A stretch of DNA of 38,691 nt from Rhodospirillales bacterium (GTDB taxonomy: Bacteria; Pseudomonadota; Alphaproteobacteria; Rhodospirillales; Magnetospirillaceae), in assembly GCA_014379805.1 (NCBI GenBank), contig JACMLB010000366.1, positions 1 to 38,691 of the forward strand, in the 5' to 3' direction. The position numbers were made by a program, and so were the translations under genes. Under the pieces are notes generated by a model. It made no database searches, was not told the DNA's origin, and saw only the letters and a program-made list of their open reading frames with translations. Positions 36,848-38,691 of the stretch are shown one piece after another; position 1 is the stretch's first letter, and every line of letters starts with the position of its first letter.

Positions 36848-37702
36848 TTAGACCTCGGCCACGGCGTCGTCATGGTTGCCCCATTCGGCCCAAGACCCGT
36901 CATAAACGGCGACGTCCTTGTGGCCCAACAGATACAGCCCCAGCGCTACGGTGCAGGCGGTGACGCCCGAGCCGCAGCTGGCGATGACCGGCTTGGTCAT
37001 GTCCACACCGGCAGCCTCGAAGCGGGCCTTCAACTCGCTGGCCGGCTTCATGGTGCGGGTGGTTTCGTCGATCAAATCCAGGAAGGGCACGTTGCGGGCG
37101 CCGGGCATGTGGCCCACATGCTTGACCGGCCACGGCTCAGGCGCGGTGCCATTGAAGCGGCCGGCGGAGCGGGCGTCGACGATCTGCTCGCGCCCAGTGG
37201 CAAGGTTGGCTTTTACCTGATCGAAGCTGCGCACCAAGGTGGCGTTCACATGGGGCAGGAAGTGGCGGTCGCGCGGCATGGGCGGAAGGTCTTCCACCGG
37301 GCGCTGTTCACTGCGCCACTTGGGCAGGCCGCCATCCAGCACGGCCACGTCACGGTGGCCGAACACGCGGAACATCCACCACACCCGGGCGGCTGCCATG
37401 GTGAAACCGGTGCTGTCGTAAATCACCACTTTGTGGCCGTTGCCCAGGCCTAGCTTGCGCACCCGGCTGGCGAACTTTTCCGGCGCCGGCAGCATGTGCG
37501 GCAACGGGTTGGCGGTGTCGCAGATTTCGTCCACGTCGAAGAACACGGCGCCAGGGATGTGGACGGCGTCGTATTCCTCGCGCGGGTTACGATTGGCGGA
37601 AGGCATGAACCAACTGGCATCCACAACGCGCACATCGGGTGCCTGCAGATGCGCCGCCAGCCATTCGGTGCTGACGAGAGCCTCAGAATTGGCGTAGGTC
37701 AT
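36848..37702 (-). CDS. sseA: 3-mercaptopyruvate sulfurtransferase (tandem rhodanese)
   Basis: 'VRVVDASWFMPSANRNPREEYDAVHIPGAVFFDVDEI', 'ASCGSGVTACTVALGL' catalytic Cys loop. Start at 37702. Confidence 0.92.
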   Translation of the reverse strand: MTYANSEALVSTEWLAAHLQAPDVRVVDASWFMPSANRNPREEYDAVHIPGAVFFDVDEICDTANPLPHMLPAPEKFASRVRKLGLGNGHKVVIYDSTGFTMAAARVWWMFRVFGHRDVAVLDGGLPKWRSEQRPVEDLPPMPRDRHFLPHVNATLVRSFDQVKANLATGREQIVDARSAGRFNGTAPEPWPVKHVGHMPGARNVPFLDLIDETTRTMKPASELKARFEAAGVDMTKPVIASCGSGVTACTVALGLYLLGHKDVAVYDGSWAEWGNHDDAVAEV

Positions 37703-37719
37703 GCTTCCCCTCGTTTTCG

Positions 37720-38691
37720 TTACTCCAGCCAATGGGGAACTGGAAGGTTCCGCTCCCGCAGGAAGGCCGGGTTGAATAATTTGCTTTGATAGCGCGTACC
37801 ATAATCGCACAACACTGTCACGACCGTATGGCCCGGCCCCATCTTCCGCGCGACCTTCATGGCCGCAAGGATATTGATGCCCGACGAACCGCCCAGGACC
37901 AACCCCTCCTTTTTGACCAGATCGAAGATCAGCGGCAGGGCTTCCTCGTCGGTGACCTGAACCTGATCGTCGATGGGGGCGCCCACCAGATTTTTGGTGA
38001 TGCGGCCCTGGCCGATGCCTTCCGTGATGGAGGTGCCCTCGGCCTTCAACTCGCCATGGGCGTAGTAATTGTACAGCGCCGATCCCATGGGGTCGGCCAG
38101 CACGATCTGGACTTTCTGGTTATGCTCTTTCAGCGCCAAGCCCACGCCGGCCAGGGTGCCGCCGGTGCCCACGGCGCAGGTGAAGGCATCCACCTTGCCG
38201 CCGGTCTGGCGCCAGATTTCCTGGCCGGTGGTGCGGTAATGGCCCAGGCGGTTGGCCACGTTGTCGAACTGGTTGGCCCACAACACGCCGTTGGGCTCGG
38301 TCAGGGTCAGTTCGCCGGCCAGGGTCTCGGAATAGCGCACGTAATTGCCGGGGTCGGAATAGGGCACCGCCGGGACCAGACGCAGATCGGCGCCGATCAG
38401 CCGCAGCATGTCCTTCTTTTCCTGGCTCTGGGTCTCGGGCATGACGATGACGCTGCGATAGCCCAGCGCGTTGCCCACCAGGGTCAGGCCGATGCCCGTA
38501 TTGCCCGCCGTGCCCTCGACGATGACGCCGCCCGGATTCAGCAGGCCCTTTTCCTCGGCATCCTGAATGATGGCCAGAGCCTCACGGTCCTTGACCGACC
38601 CGCCTGGGTTCAGGAATTCCGCCTTACCCAGAATGGTGCACCCCGTCGCCTCGGACGGGCCTTGCAGCTTGATCAGCGGGGTGTTGCCGAT
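37720..38691 (-). CDS. cysK: Cysteine synthase (O-acetylserine sulfhydrylase), 5' end outside the window
   Basis: Frame stays open to the window edge: 'IGNTPLIKL...NPGGSVKDREAL...TAGNTGIGL...GTGGTLAGVG...GGSSGIN'. Confidence 0.92.
   Translation of the reverse strand: MGNTPLIKLQGPSEATGCTILGKAEFLNPGGSVKDREALAIIQDAEEKGLLNPGGVIVEGTAGNTGIGLTLVGNALGYRSVIVMPETQSQEKKDMLRLIGADLRLVPAVPYSDPGNYVRYSETLAGELTLTEPNGVLWANQFDNVANRLGHYRTTGQEIWRQTGGKVDAFTCAVGTGGTLAGVGLALKEHNQKVQIVLADPMGSALYNYYAHGELKAEGTSITEGIGQGRITKNLVGAPIDDQVQVTDEEALPLIFDLVKKEGLVLGGSSGINILAAMKVARKMGPGHTVVTVLCDYGTRYQSKLFNPAFLRERNLPVPHWLE

Overview
The window looks like a GC-rich alphaproteobacterial chromosome segment (Rhodospirillales/Magnetospirillum-like gene content; genus not proven). 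From left to right it contains: a partial chemotaxis-type protein and a hemerythrin; a mobile-element graveyard (IS256-, IS3- and possibly IS21-type debris) abutting a 3'-truncated GHKL ATPase and a structured ORF-poor intergenic region; a 628-aa fusion of an IDO/PrnB-superfamily heme domain to cytochrome b5, with a 28-bp palindrome upstream; a zinc regulon (COG0523 GTPase, hisI, znuA <- Zur box -> zur, znuC, znuB, methyltransferase); gph, glmU, glmS, yciB, RNase T2 and an AspT/YidE-type transporter; a signalling block (PAS-GGDEF-EAL, 7TM hybrid kinase with Hpt, NsrR-like Rrf2 regulator, second hybrid kinase, FadL, PAS kinase); a complete EF-P beta-lysylation locus (epmA/epmB/efp); an IMPase; a three-gene TonB/OmpA-like + MotA-like + MotB-like envelope module; and a sulfur-metabolism block (metC, DUF1007 pseudogene, small lipoprotein, sseA, cysK). 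The best candidates for something undescribed are the IDO-cyt b5 fusion with its private operator-like palindrome, the structured intergenic region at about 3000-3255, and the envelope motor module. All family calls come from motif recognition by eye; no searches were run.
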